From Fictibacillus phosphorivorans (GTDB taxonomy: Bacteria > Bacillota > Bacilli > Bacillales > Fictibacillaceae), in the NCBI RefSeq assembly GCF_001629705.1, contig NZ_CP015378.1, positions 3,410,001 to 3,474,000 of the forward strand: 64,000 nt of DNA, given 5' to 3'. Each line of letters begins with the position of its first letter. The first letter of the stretch is position 1. The notes beneath the pieces were generated by a model. The model did no database searches and was not told where the DNA came from. It saw only the letters and a program-made list of their open reading frames with translations. This document shows, in pieces, positions 17,313 to 26,406 of the stretch. The position numbers and the translations under genes were made by a program.

Positions 17313-18218
17313 TTAAACTAAAATTGCGAGCAAGATGGGTAGCGTGATCAGCGAAAAAAGCGTACTCACTAACGTTGCACTTGAAACAAAATCGGGCTCT
17401 GTTCCAAACTGTAACGCATACATCGTCGTATTTGCCGCTGATGGCATGGCAGCCATAAGAATCATAATTGTTGCGAGCCTATCATCAACAGGTAGAACTA
17501 ACGTGATACAAAATGCGATCAGAGGTGACACTGCTAATTTAAGTACAAGAGAATACGTTAACTTTTCGATTTGTACTTGGCGTAATGATATTTTCGCAAG
17601 CTGCATACCAAGTATGATCATAATCGTCGGAATCGCAGAATTTGCCACAAGATCAAGAGCTTCAGAAACAGAACCTTTTATCGGAATATGTAACTGTTGA
17701 AAGATTACACCTGCTAGCGCTCCGTATACGATGGGCATACGACGCACTGCTCTTAACGCTGAAGAGATTCCGTCATTTTCGGGACTGCCTTTTGCCGCAT
17801 AATAGACCCCTACCGTACACATGACTAACTGCTGAATGACCATAAGGACAACTGCATAATCTAACCCAGCTGCACCAAACGCGAACAGCGCGACTGGTGT
17901 CCCATAATTCCCATTATTCATGAAAGCAGAAGCTAGAATAACACCGCAGGTTTCTCTTACATTGTATCTCTTAAAATAACTGATCACATAAACAAGGCCG
18001 ATTAATGTAAAACATAGAATGAGCGTATAGATCAGCATGTATCCATACGTCTTTGTAAAAGTAGTTTCATAAAACGTTCGAAAAACAAGAAAAGGAGACA
18101 TCAGATACAATGCCATAGTGGAAAGTGTTTGTGTTTCGAAGCCTATCGTTTTTTGACCGATAAATCCGGTAGCAAAGATTGCAAATACCGGAAGAATGAT
18201 GCTTAGTAGCTCGAACAT
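17313..18218 (-). CDS. AEC family (auxin efflux carrier-like) transporter
   Basis: 301 residues, ten predicted membrane helices in two halves, with family motifs ASAFMNNGNYGTPVALF and MAAMPSAANTTMYALQFG. AEC proteins of Firmicutes carry organic acids such as malate; substrate here is unknown. Monocistronic. It and the azoreductase gene lie inside a 48-bp inverted repeat. Confidence 0.9.
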   Translation of the reverse strand: MFELLSIILPVFAIFATGFIGQKTIGFETQTLSTMALYLMSPFLVFRTFYETTFTKTYGYMLIYTLILCFTLIGLVYVISYFKRYNVRETCGVILASAFMNNGNYGTPVALFAFGAAGLDYAVVLMVIQQLVMCTVGVYYAAKGSPENDGISSALRAVRRMPIVYGALAGVIFQQLHIPIKGSVSEALDLVANSAIPTIMIILGMQLAKISLRQVQIEKLTYSLVLKLAVSPLIAFCITLVLPVDDRLATIMILMAAMPSAANTTMYALQFGTEPDFVSSATLVSTLFSLITLPILLAILV

Positions 18219-18247
18219 GTCTTACCCTTCTTTCTGTTAACAACACG

Positions 18248-18282
18248 GAAAAAAGCTGACCATAAAGATCAGCACTTTTTTC
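18248..18282 (-). terminator. terminator of the azoreductase gene
   Basis: Minus-strand stem AAAAAGTGCTGATC / GGTCAGCTTTTT with loop TTTAT, ending in a T-run, about 50 bases after the stop. Confidence 0.7.
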
Positions 18283-18332
18283 TTATTATCATAGCACAAG
18301 GATAAGCATTCTTTCTTTATACGAAGAGCAAT

Positions 18333-18968
18333 CTAAAACGTATGTGCGGAATCTTTAGCACGAGCAATCGCCTTTTCTTTGATCTCATCCGCTTTATCCG
18401 GCATCGCTGCATGTCCTTCTACAAACAATCCCTCAAATAATGGCACACCAAAAAATTGCATGATCACGCTTAAATAACGGTGACCCATCTCCATTGCTGC
18501 TGCAGGTCCTTCTGAATAAATACCACCGCTAGCCTGGATATGTAAGGCTTTCTTGTTCGTTAAAAGGCCAACGGGTCCCTGCTCCGTATACTTAAACGTT
18601 TTTCCTGCCACAGCAACTGAATCGATGTACGCTTTCATAACAGGTGGGAACGAAAAATTCCACATAGGCGTTACGAATATATATTTATCTGCAGAAATAA
18701 ACTGCTCACAAAGCTCTGATAGTCTTCCTACTTTCGATTTTTCTTCAGAAGACAGCTCCTCAAATCCTTTACCAGATTGCAGTTTCCCCCATCCACTAAA
18801 TACATCAAGGTCGATGTGAGGAATTTTCTCTTTATACAGATCCACGTGAATCCATTCATCATCCGGGTTAACTTTCTTGTATTCATCCATGAATGCTTTA
18901 CCTACAGCCATGCTGTAAGAACCTTTATCATCATGAGGATGTGCTGTAATATATAATACCTTTGTCAT
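18333..18968 (-). CDS. azoR: FMN-dependent NADH-azoreductase
   Basis: 211-residue flavodoxin-like NAD(P)H oxidoreductase. It has the N-terminal FMN loop [13 protein letters not shown], the [18 protein letters not shown] flavin-binding segment, and [11 protein letters not shown]. Reduces azo bonds and quinones in a two-electron step; protective role against quinone/thiol stress is known for the family. Start ATG at 18968. Transcribed away from the repeat cluster at 19.0-19.3 kb. Confidence 0.92.
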   Translation of the reverse strand: MTKVLYITAHPHDDKGSYSMAVGKAFMDEYKKVNPDDEWIHVDLYKEKIPHIDLDVFSGWGKLQSGKGFEELSSEEKSKVGRLSELCEQFISADKYIFVTPMWNFSFPPVMKAYIDSVAVAGKTFKYTEQGPVGLLTNKKALHIQASGGIYSEGPAAAMEMGHRYLSVIMQFFGVPLFEGLFVEGHAAMPDKADEIKEKAIARAKDSAHTF

Positions 18969-19029
18969 GTAATTCTACACTGCCTTTCAGTTTTTTTTTT
19001 TCTAAATTACCGTTGCTTTTGAATGTTCT

Positions 19030-19310
19030 TTTCACTTCTATGCAAGTGGATTGGAGCGGAAGGTTGCCGACTCCTATGGGACGAGCGAGCACTCTGAAAT
19101 GTGGAAGTGGCTCGTTCAGCCCCGACCAGCAAAAGGTGAATGGGCGAGGAAGGTGCCTTTTACCTTCTTGACCGTTAAACTTTTGACCTCGAGGGGCTAG
19201 CCATTGCAACTAGACAGGTGAGACCCTTAATGGCGCATGGCGGCAAGGGGCTCACCGGTCGCCCCATGGAAAGCGAGCAACCTGGAGCGGAAATCAACGA
19301 CTTTCAATGA
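19030..19310. repeat. Bacillaceae-type intergenic repeat, copy C (compound, inverted)
   Basis: Opposite orientation to copies A and B. Contains GCGGAAGGTTGCCGACTCC, then 19177-19224 (the 48-bp inverted partner of copy B), then GGGGCTCACCGGTCGCCCC and AAAGCGAGCAACCTGGAGC, ending AAATCAACGACTTTCAA. At ~280 bases it is about twice the usual length and looks like two nested copies. Confidence 0.75.
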
Positions 19311-19317
19311 ACTGCGA

Positions 19318-19458
19318 TCACGAATGATCATAAGGATTACCAGCAATGTTTGCCCTCGCTTCATCCGTTAAAAGAAACGGCTCTTGCAAAGTATCATCAT
19401 TGACAACTTCATGGTTTAAAAGACTTCCATCAAAATGAATCGGTTTATCTTCATTCAT
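19318..19458 (-). CDS. 46-residue hypothetical protein
   Basis: ATG at 19458 with an excellent GGAGGTG nine bases upstream; product is acidic, MNEDKPIHFDG... ending ANIAGNPYDHS, without membrane segments. I do not recognise it. Its 3' end abuts repeat copy C. The neighbouring SASP gene is on the same strand 125 bases upstream, so a spore or sporulation link is possible but unproven. Confidence 0.55.
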   Translation of the reverse strand: MNEDKPIHFDGSLLNHEVVNDDTLQEPFLLTDEARANIAGNPYDHS

Positions 19459-19532
19459 CTAAACATTCACCTCCAACAGAGATAGTTTAAACGGTTGTTT
19501 AATATTTGATTCATTACTCATTCGATAAAAAT

Positions 19533-19562
19533 AAAAAAAGCTATCTGCACAAAACAGATAGC
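19533..19562 (-). terminator. terminator of the SASP gene
   Basis: Stem GCTATCTG / CAGATAGC with loop TTTTGTG and a long T-run on the minus strand, 20 bases after the stop. Confidence 0.88.
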
Positions 19563-19582
19563 CATAGCAAAAGATATGAATA

Positions 19583-19774
19583 TTAGTAGCGTTGTCCGCC
19601 TAAAGCTTGTGCTACAAGACGCTTAGTGATTTCTCCACCTACAGATCCGTTTGCACGTGACGTAGTGTCTGGTCCAAGGTTTACACCGAACTCAGAAGCG
19701 ATCTCATACTTCATTTGATCAAGAGCTCCTTGAGCTCCAGGTACTGATAATTGGTTGCTGTTGTTTTTAGCCAT
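19583..19774 (-). CDS. alpha/beta-type small acid-soluble spore protein
   Basis: 63 residues from ATG 19774 (GGGAGGTGAATAGA precedes it; an ATG three codons earlier is less likely). Typical SASP sequence: [15 protein letters not shown] contains the germination-protease cleavage region, and [15 protein letters not shown] is the second conserved block. Binds spore DNA, giving UV and heat resistance, and is degraded on germination. Strong sigma-G-like promoter upstream. Confidence 0.97.
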   Translation of the reverse strand: MAKNNSNQLSVPGAQGALDQMKYEIASEFGVNLGPDTTSRANGSVGGEITKRLVAQALGGQRY

Positions 19775-19803
19775 TCTATTCACCTCCCTTTCTTTTCTAA
19801 TCT

Positions 19804-19833
19804 TAGAATCCCACTAACTTACAATCTTATTCA
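19804..19833 (-). promoter_or_regulatory. sigma-G-like promoter of the SASP gene
   Basis: Minus-strand -35 TGAATA (19828-19833, exact consensus), 17-base spacer, -10 GATTCTA (19804-19810; consensus CATACTA). Confidence 0.7.
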
Positions 19834-20006
19834 TAACCTTATAAAATTTTTTTCAATGTTTCATTAGGTGCATGTGTATTTTCTGTTTCAAAAGTGATTT
19901 GATACGGTTTGTCCAAACACTTTAGACAAGTCTGCATAAGATAATGGAGAAGAGAGGATACACCGAATATTCTCTTTTCGGAAGTTCTATATGGGGGGAA
20001 TTCATC

Positions 20007-20090
20007 GTGAGTTTCATTAGTATCTTAAACGGGGTTTTATCTTCTAAAAAACGTGCTAAAAGCAAGAAAAACAAGAAGAGAATCGGCTAA
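20007..20090 (+). CDS. 27-residue basic mini-protein
   Basis: GTG start with GGGGGGAATTCATC upstream and a dedicated terminator 20 bases after the stop. The product MSFISILNGVLSSKK then a run rich in Lys/Arg (KRAKSKKNKKRIG) has a hydrophobic head and strongly basic tail. The gene forms an isolated unit. Not recognised; small size limits certainty. Confidence 0.5.
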   Translation: MSFISILNGVLSSKKRAKSKKNKKRIG

Positions 20091-20110
20091 CCCAATCAAT
20101 TACAGCCACA

Positions 20111-20140
20111 AAAAAGCTAGCCTTATGGTTAGCTTTTTTT
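20111..20140 (+). terminator. terminator after the 27-residue mini-gene
   Basis: AAAAGCTA / TTAGCTTTT stem, loop GCCTTATGG, then T-run. Confidence 0.8.
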
Positions 20141-20278
20141 GTTGAAAGTCGGTAGTTGAACTTAAGCAAAAATTTGTGAATCTCACCCAGTTCGGATAGA
20201 CTAATGTTGCTAATACCAGAGCATATTTGAAAGTGAAAAATGAGGCAGAACTTCATTCTTCTTTAGGAGGATTCATTC

Positions 20279-20959
20279 GTGACACATATTTTAATTGTTG
20301 ATGACGATAAAAATATACTGGAGCTTCTGCACTATCAACTTAAAGATGCTGGATATCAAGTCTCTCAAGCTAAAGATGGAATAGAAGCTTTAGACATCTT
20401 GCGCCTTAAACGGTTTCATCTCGCTGTAGTTGATGTGATGATGCCCTATATGGACGGGTTTGCCTTAACAAAAGAAATACGAGAAAAATACGACATCCCT
20501 GTTATCTTACTAACTTCCAAAAACCAAATTGAAGACAAAGAACAAGGCTATCTATCAGGAACAGATGATTACCTAGTAAAACCATTCGAAGCGAAAGAAT
20601 TACTCTTTCGAATGAAAGCTCTATTAAGACGTTACGATAAAAACCAGGGTGTTGAATCCGTGATTAGCATAGGACATACAACCGTAAACAAAAAAAGCTA
20701 TGAGGTTCATATTAACGACCGAACGATTCTATTACCACTGAAAGAATTTGAACTGCTTTATTTTTTTATCTCTAATCCTATGCAGGCTTTCACACGGGAT
20801 CAACTCATCCAACATATTTGGGGTATGGATTATGAAGGTGACGAACGCACGGTAGATGTACATGTAAAGAGGTTAAGAGAACGGTTTTCGAAACTGACTG
20901 ATGACTTTCAAATCAAAACGGTCCGTGGAGTGGGTTATTTATTGGAGGTTAAAAAATGA
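20279..20959 (+). CDS. OmpR/PhoB family response regulator
   Basis: 226 residues: receiver domain (acidic pocket DDD near residue 8-10, phosphoacceptor Asp in VVDVMMPYMDG, Lys in YLVKPF) and winged-helix output domain ending RTVRGVGYLLEV-type. GTG start behind GGAGGATTCATTC. Overlaps the sensor kinase by 4 bases. Probably regulates the downstream FtsX-type exporter genes. Confidence 0.94.
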   Translation: MTHILIVDDDKNILELLHYQLKDAGYQVSQAKDGIEALDILRLKRFHLAVVDVMMPYMDGFALTKEIREKYDIPVILLTSKNQIEDKEQGYLSGTDDYLVKPFEAKELLFRMKALLRRYDKNQGVESVISIGHTTVNKKSYEVHINDRTILLPLKEFELLYFFISNPMQAFTRDQLIQHIWGMDYEGDERTVDVHVKRLRERFSKLTDDFQIKTVRGVGYLLEVKK

Positions 20960-22335
20960 AGTCGCTGTATACCAAATTTGTCGTGATAACAATAGGGATC
21001 ATGCTTTTAAGCGGTGTTTTAGCCTTTATTGCTTCCAATACATACTATCAGCAAAAATTAAAACCAGCTAACGATCAAAAAAATACAGATATTGCCCTTG
21101 AGATGGCTTACTTTGTGGAAAAACACCCTACTATCAACCTAAATGATTACTTGAAGAACCTATCTACGATCGGATATCAAATCTACCTTGTTGAGAGATC
21201 CGGAAACGAAACGTTCTTCGGTGCAAAATTTCGTAATACCGAACTTCCCTCTGCAACGAAAGAGCGTGTTCTAAAGGGTGAGATCTATCATGGAATGCTT
21301 CATTTTCCAAAACAAACGTTTGTAACGGGATTTTTTGCAAACGAACTAAGTAATTCGATTGGTGTTCCTCTAACACATCAGGGGAAAAAGTATGCTCTAT
21401 TTATTCGACCTGATATTAAACTCCTCTTCAATGAGATGCATGTGCTTTTCGGCTGGCTGTTTGGTCTAATGATCGTGCTCAGCATACTGATGGTAATCGT
21501 AAGTACAAAATATTTAGTAAGACCGATCTCTAAATTGACCACTGCAACAAAGTCACTCTCACATGGAAACTTTTTTGTTGAACTCGATACGAAACGTCGT
21601 GATGAACTTGGCGTACTCTCTCATAGTTTTCAGCAGATGGCTCGAAAACTAGAACAGTCAGATGAGATGCGAAAAGAATTCATCTCTAATATTTCTCATG
21701 ATATCCAGTCTCCACTGTCTAATATAAAAGGATACACCAACCTGTTAGAAAAAGAAGGATTGAGTTCAAATGATCGTCTCCAATACATCTCTGTTATAAA
21801 TGGTGAGATCAGTAGACTCTCGAACTTAACGAAGCAATTATTACTTCTTGCCTCACTGGATCGAAACGAAGATATTTTAAAGAAAAAACCGTACAATGTT
21901 TCACAACAGATTAAAGAACTGATTCGAAATTATCAATGGTTGATCAATGAGAAAGAAATTATGCTCAGCTACTCCTTACCCGATACCATATTTTTTGGAG
22001 ATTCTTCTCTATTAAACAACGTATGGGACAACCTTCTAACAAATGCCATCAAGTATAATAACCATGAAGGAAGCATTGAAATATCTGTTGAAAAAAGAGA
22101 GAAATCAATCTATATTACCTTTAAAGATACGGGTATAGGTATGAATGAAGAAGAAGTAGAGAGAATCTTCGACCGCTTTTATCGAGCAGATGTGGCTCGG
22201 TCGAAAACAGTTGAGGGTACCGGACTTGGTCTATCGATCGTAGCTACTATTGTAAAACTGCATGGTGGAAAAACGGTTGTAAAAAGTAAGAAAAACGAAG
22301 GAACTACGGTTTCTGTTGAGCTTCCTATCGATTAA
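20956..22335 (+). CDS. two-component sensor histidine kinase
   Basis: 459 residues: two membrane helices (about 7-28 and 165-187) around a ~130-residue extracellular sensor loop, HAMP linker, HisKA with SNISHDIQSPLSNIKGY (phospho-His about residue 243), and HATPase_c with N, G1 DTGIGM and G2 GTGLGLSI boxes. Cognate partner of the preceding regulator. Signal unknown. Confidence 0.95.
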   Translation: MKSLYTKFVVITIGIMLLSGVLAFIASNTYYQQKLKPANDQKNTDIALEMAYFVEKHPTINLNDYLKNLSTIGYQIYLVERSGNETFFGAKFRNTELPSATKERVLKGEIYHGMLHFPKQTFVTGFFANELSNSIGVPLTHQGKKYALFIRPDIKLLFNEMHVLFGWLFGLMIVLSILMVIVSTKYLVRPISKLTTATKSLSHGNFFVELDTKRRDELGVLSHSFQQMARKLEQSDEMRKEFISNISHDIQSPLSNIKGYTNLLEKEGLSSNDRLQYISVINGEISRLSNLTKQLLLLASLDRNEDILKKKPYNVSQQIKELIRNYQWLINEKEIMLSYSLPDTIFFGDSSLLNNVWDNLLTNAIKYNNHEGSIEISVEKREKSIYITFKDTGIGMNEEEVERIFDRFYRADVARSKTVEGTGLGLSIVATIVKLHGGKTVVKSKKNEGTTVSVELPID

Positions 22336-22355
22336 TTACTTAATTTTAAATTTGC

Positions 22356-22398
22356 CAGGCATTCTCAATGAAGAACTCATTGATGATGCCTGTTTTTT
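22356..22398 (+). terminator. terminator after the two-component operon
   Basis: 16-bp stem CAGGCATTCTCAATGA / TCATTGATGATGCCTG (one or two mismatches) followed by TTTTTT. Confidence 0.87.
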
Positions 22399-22502
22399 AT
22401 GCGCCTCTTCCCTCCTCCCCGCTATTTTGTAACGTGTTATTCATTCTCCGTTCATAAAAGGATTCTAAACTAAGAATGTAAAATGATTGGAGGAGAGATG
22501 TT

Positions 22503-23537
22503 ATGAGCATCGCATGGAAAGAAATCAAAAAAAATAAAATGAAGTTTTTCATATTAGGTTCCATCATCTTTCTCGTTAGTTTATTGACGTTTATCATTTC
22601 TGGTTTAGCCAATGGATTATCACAAGATAACGCTGCTTTAATTAAAGATTTGCCGAACGGACAGTTTTATATAAATCGTGACGCTGAAGAAAATTACAAC
22701 CTTTCACGGATTGATAAGAGCATTCAAGAACAAGTGATTAGCAAACAAAAAGATGCGGTTGCATTCTCTATACAGATGGGCTTTTTAAACGATGAGAGTG
22801 ATAAACAACGGAGTGTTGCATTTGTTGCCTCTACCGATTCAAAATTATTTGAATCCGTGGCTCCCGGAGAAATCGTTTTGGACCGCTCATTAGAGAAAGA
22901 AGGCATTGACGTTGGCGACACCTTAACATATAAACCATTTAATAAAACGCTTGTTGTTAAGGATTTTGTTGACCAAAAAAAGTTCAGTCATGCTCCTGTG
23001 GCTTACCTGAATATTGAAGATTACAAGAACATGTATCGTTCTGAAGAGATGCAGCTTCTTTTCATACCAGGTGCGGATGAAACACAAAATTTCAAAGAGC
23101 TGCAATCATTTTCAAATAATGATTTTCTTAACACCATTCCAAGTTACAGTGCCGAACAAATGTCTTTGAATATGATCGTATGGTTTCTGATCGTAATCAG
23201 TGGAATGCTGTTCGCCATATTCTTCTATATGTTGAACGTCCAGAAAATCGGACTATACGGAATCTTAAAAGCAATCGGAGTTAAAACGAGCGATCTGTTT
23301 AAAATGATGTGGACACAAATGCTATACATCACCATCCTATCTCTGACTCTTTCTATTATTTGTAGCCAGCTATTCAAAGAAATTGCACCTGAAGATATGC
23401 CTTATCAGTTAACAAACGAAACCACATTACAATTGTCGATCGTCTTCCTCGTGATTGGATTTATTGGAGCTACTCTATCTGGATTACAAATGAAAAAAGT
23501 TGAACCTTTACAAGCCATACAACAAGGAGAGGTTTAA
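22503..23537 (+). CDS. FtsX-like ABC transporter permease
   Basis: 344 residues with four membrane helices: one N-terminal (about 13-35), then a ~170-residue extracytoplasmic domain, then three helices from about 225. This is the MacB/FtsX-type mechanotransmission topology. GGAGGAGAGATGTT precedes the ATG. Paired with the ATPase one base downstream and placed after a two-component system, as in antibiotic- or lipoprotein-handling exporters. Confidence 0.9.
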   Translation: MSIAWKEIKKNKMKFFILGSIIFLVSLLTFIISGLANGLSQDNAALIKDLPNGQFYINRDAEENYNLSRIDKSIQEQVISKQKDAVAFSIQMGFLNDESDKQRSVAFVASTDSKLFESVAPGEIVLDRSLEKEGIDVGDTLTYKPFNKTLVVKDFVDQKKFSHAPVAYLNIEDYKNMYRSEEMQLLFIPGADETQNFKELQSFSNNDFLNTIPSYSAEQMSLNMIVWFLIVISGMLFAIFFYMLNVQKIGLYGILKAIGVKTSDLFKMMWTQMLYITILSLTLSIICSQLFKEIAPEDMPYQLTNETTLQLSIVFLVIGFIGATLSGLQMKKVEPLQAIQQGEV

Positions 23538-23538
23538 T

Positions 23539-24213
23539 ATGGATATCTTTACGATTGAAGAATTAAGGAAGACATTTAGAAATGGTGACGTGAAAGAAGA
23601 GGTTTTAAAAGGAGTGAACCTGACGCTTAAGAAGGGAGAAATTACAGCGTTAGTCGGCCCATCAGGTTCAGGTAAGAGTACCCTGCTAACCATCGCTGCA
23701 GGGTTACAGCCCGCATCTGACGGAAAACTTTTATTCGATGAACATAATTTAACTTCTATGTCGGCAGAGGAAATGCGCAGCATCAGAGCCAAGAAATTCG
23801 GTTTTGTTTTTCAATTTGCACACCTTGTCCCTTTTCTAACCGTTGAGGAGCAATTGGACCTCATGCTGGACGTATCTGAAGTGAAAATGACGAAAGAAAA
23901 TCGACAACAAGAAATCGATTTTATAATAGAACGCGTTGGATTATCTCATCGGAAAAAGGCTTATCCAGCTTCATTATCTGGTGGAGAAAAACAACGCGTC
24001 GCCATCGCACGCGCGATTATTCATAAGCCCCAAGTTCTATTTGCCGATGAACCCACGGCAAGTCTGGATTCAAAGAAATCAAAAGAAATCATGTCACTTC
24101 TACGTGACTTAACGAAAACGCTAAGCATTACGACTCTAATGGTCACTCATGACGAAGAGATGCTTTCTTATGTGGACCATGTAGTTAAAATGAGCGATGG
24201 TTTGATTGTGTAG
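23539..24213 (+). CDS. ABC transporter ATP-binding protein (MacB/LolD type)
   Basis: 224 residues from ATG 23539, behind AAGGAGAGGTTTAAT. Walker A GPSGSGKST, signature LSGGEKQRVAIARA, Walker B VLFADEPTASLD and H-loop VTHDEE are all present. Powers the adjacent FtsX-like permease. Starts one base after the permease stop. Confidence 0.95.
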   Translation: MDIFTIEELRKTFRNGDVKEEVLKGVNLTLKKGEITALVGPSGSGKSTLLTIAAGLQPASDGKLLFDEHNLTSMSAEEMRSIRAKKFGFVFQFAHLVPFLTVEEQLDLMLDVSEVKMTKENRQQEIDFIIERVGLSHRKKAYPASLSGGEKQRVAIARAIIHKPQVLFADEPTASLDSKKSKEIMSLLRDLTKTLSITTLMVTHDEEMLSYVDHVVKMSDGLIV

Positions 24214-24319
24214 AAGAAGTTAGAGAGCTATGGATTTGTTTGTTCATAGCTCTTAAAACGTTTAGAGGGTATTTTTGAGAAGGAGGAAAATATCACTCGC
24301 ACACAAATAAGACTTTCTT

Positions 24320-24688
24320 CTAGATTCCTTCTGGAAAACGAAAGATCGTATAATTCTTTTTCCAGATATCGCTGTTAACAATAATATTTCCTTGCACACC
24401 TTCGAAAAAATATGATTGATCTTCCTTTTTCGTTAGTGTCCAGCCTTTTTCTTTCAAATGCCGTTCAATATTCTCGTCAGCGTTTTTCTTCTTAGACATA
24501 TACCATTGGTACCCTTGATAATGAGAAGGAATTCTTACCATATTCCCATCCGCTTGATCCACCATCTTCATTACTTGAACATGATTCACCTGCTTTACAG
24601 GAAACGGGTCATATAAAAACTCATAAATCACAAAACTAATAAAAAACAACAGTGATAAAATGAAAATATTCTTTCGACTAATCTTCAC
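24320..24688 (-). CDS. small membrane-anchored hypothetical protein
   Basis: 122 residues from GTG 24688 (GGGGAGCG nine bases upstream; a GTG nine codons earlier lacks spacing). One N-terminal membrane helix (about 7-25), then a ~95-residue outer domain containing YQGYQWYMSKKK and WTLTKKEDQSYFFEG. Not recognised. Confidence 0.65.
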   Translation of the reverse strand: MKISRKNIFILSLLFFISFVIYEFLYDPFPVKQVNHVQVMKMVDQADGNMVRIPSHYQGYQWYMSKKKNADENIERHLKEKGWTLTKKEDQSYFFEGVQGNIIVNSDIWKKNYTIFRFPEGI

Positions 24689-24752
24689 AATAGCAACGCT
24701 CCCCAAGCTTCTCACGATTCATTCATCGCTGTCCCTTTTTAGTAATAAAAAT

Positions 24753-25460
24753 CTAACACCTCACATATTTCCGCTTGAAACCAACTTGTCCTCGATCTAT
24801 CGCTTTTTGAATATTTTCAGCAGCGAGTAGATACTTCGTTTTTTTCTCGTCCTGATTCATTTCTACTGGTCCTATAGCCTTTGCTGTCTCAACTGCTTGT
24901 TCATGTAATGGGATGTATGAGACACCCACTGTATAAACAAAATTATTCATCGAAGCCTTTGTTCGTGCAGGGGCATCATGAATGGTGTCTTTTACAACCT
25001 CCAGCATTTTTTCTAACTTCGTTGTAGAAAATTCGCTGTCTGGCCGATTTCCTAATAGCCAGCAGTAACAACTCCAACCCGCTGACATCCTGAGCTCTTC
25101 ACCACTTGCAATCCATTTGTCAGCAACCTTTTGTGCAATGTCAGTTTCAGCTAGAGTGACCGCTACCACATAATCCGATAACATATAAAAATAAGCACCA
25201 GCAATCCAACGCTCAAAATCATCTTCGGTCATGCTTGTCGGATCTGCGATGATTCCTGCAAAGTACATCGCATCGTAATTCCCTGTAGCGTAAAGCTCTT
25301 CAGCCAATGGTTGATTTCTTTTAATCTTTTTAGCTATCGGCTTCATAGCTCCAGTAGCTACACCAAACACCGGTTCTTTTGCGCCATTGGAGAGATAGAT
25401 TTTCTTCGTCCGTTCTTTTCCTAGAGATTCAAGTTCCTGCATCACTTCTTCAACATTCAT
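24753..25460 (-). CDS. DNA alkylation repair protein (AlkD-like HEAT repeats)
   Basis: 235 residues of ALK/HEAT helical repeats, the fold of AlkC/AlkD DNA glycosylases that remove bulky or charged alkylated bases without base flipping. Family features: GVATGAMKPIAKKIKRN near the start, then WIAGAYFYMLSDYVVAV and RMSAGWSCYCWLLG. Some close relatives are described simply as DNA alkylation repair protein and may lack activity. AAGGAAGTGTCATAG precedes the ATG. Confidence 0.8.
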   Translation of the reverse strand: MNVEEVMQELESLGKERTKKIYLSNGAKEPVFGVATGAMKPIAKKIKRNQPLAEELYATGNYDAMYFAGIIADPTSMTEDDFERWIAGAYFYMLSDYVVAVTLAETDIAQKVADKWIASGEELRMSAGWSCYCWLLGNRPDSEFSTTKLEKMLEVVKDTIHDAPARTKASMNNFVYTVGVSYIPLHEQAVETAKAIGPVEMNQDEKKTKYLLAAENIQKAIDRGQVGFKRKYVRC

Positions 25461-25590
25461 CTATGACACTTCCTTTTTGTGTTGGAATTCAGGTTCAACT
25501 AGTGAGATGAATTCATCATTCACTACCCTTTTCTTTCACTTCTCGACTGATTTAGATATTCCTCTTTTACCAGCAACCAACTTGCACCAT

Positions 25591-25636
25591 AAAAAATGAG
25601 CGCTCTTTCCATGACGGAAATGCACTCATTTTTGTA
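25591..25636 (-). terminator. terminator of the DUF2089 operon
   Basis: AAAAATGAGTGC / GCGCTCATTTTT stem extended by TTTCC/GGAAA, with a T-run on the minus strand, about 65 bases after the 25700 stop. Confidence 0.8.
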
Positions 25637-25699
25637 CCTAATTATCTGAATATGAATGCTTTTACAAAACGAGGAGACTTTCAACTGTTTTTAACCATT

Positions 25700-25981
25700 T
25701 TATAATCTCACAATCACTTCAGTTCCATCTTGTGATTTCACATTAACGAGCTCTAATCCTTTGTGCTTTTTTAACTCTTTAATAATACTCTTCAGTTCTG
25801 ATTTATCTATGGAAGGAATGGTGAAGGCTATGTTTTTCTTATCTAGATGAGGTTTTGACCATTTGTTTGCATGTCGAATTAATAACTTAGAAGTGATAAT
25901 GGATATCCCTATATTTAAGAGGACATAAGGGACAGGGATTGAGAATTTTGCCTCTTGGGTTTTCACATTTACATGTAACAT
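25700..25981 (-). CDS. small protein of the DUF2089 operon
   Basis: 93 residues. Opens with a beta-rich stretch (MLHVNVKTQEAKFSIPVPYV), a possible amphipathic or membrane-associated segment (LNIGISIITSKLLIRHA), and ends LELVNVKSQDGTEVIVRL. The end resembles the end of the gene before it (IVDVKSANGDTVSITIE), so the two may share a domain. Not recognised. Confidence 0.7.
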   Translation of the reverse strand: MLHVNVKTQEAKFSIPVPYVLLNIGISIITSKLLIRHANKWSKPHLDKKNIAFTIPSIDKSELKSIIKELKKHKGLELVNVKSQDGTEVIVRL

Positions 25982-25992
25982 TTTAGCAACCT

Positions 25993-26394
25993 CTACTCAA
26001 TCGTAATTGAAACGGTATCCCCGTTTGCTGATTTCACATCAACAATCTGTCCATCCAGTTCGTTTTCAATGGCTTCAAGTATCAGATTAATATCAATATC
26101 TTTTACATATTGTTCAGATTGGGGAATCTTTAGAGCAATGTTGTGACCTGCTGCTAATACAACCTTTACTAACTTGATCGGAAGGTTCACATTCACGTTG
26201 TCACTTTCAGATACAACGCGTATTTTCAAGGTTTTGTCGCTGTAGTTAGAAGATGTATGAGATGTATAGCTTAATGGCTTAACAGCAGCACCAAGTTCTT
26301 TTTCTTGTAAGACCTGAATTAATTCTGAACCTTTATCCGTATCAATTTTACCTTCTTGAACCATCGTTAAAACTTTCTCGATCTCACTTTTCAT
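25993..26394 (-). CDS. SHOCT-like/YvlB-type domain protein
   Basis: 133 residues. The N-terminus EIEKVLTMVQEGKIDTDKGSELIQVL is the short helical SHOCT-like motif seen at the start of YvlB-type proteins; the C-terminal half is beta-rich. Cotranscribed with the DUF2089 regulator (12-base gap) and the following small gene. Role unknown, possibly sensing envelope state. Confidence 0.72.
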   Translation of the reverse strand: MKSEIEKVLTMVQEGKIDTDKGSELIQVLQEKELGAAVKPLSYTSHTSSNYSDKTLKIRVVSESDNVNVNLPIKLVKVVLAAGHNIALKIPQSEQYVKDIDINLILEAIENELDGQIVDVKSANGDTVSITIE

Positions 26395-26406
26395 TTTCTA
26401 ATCCCC

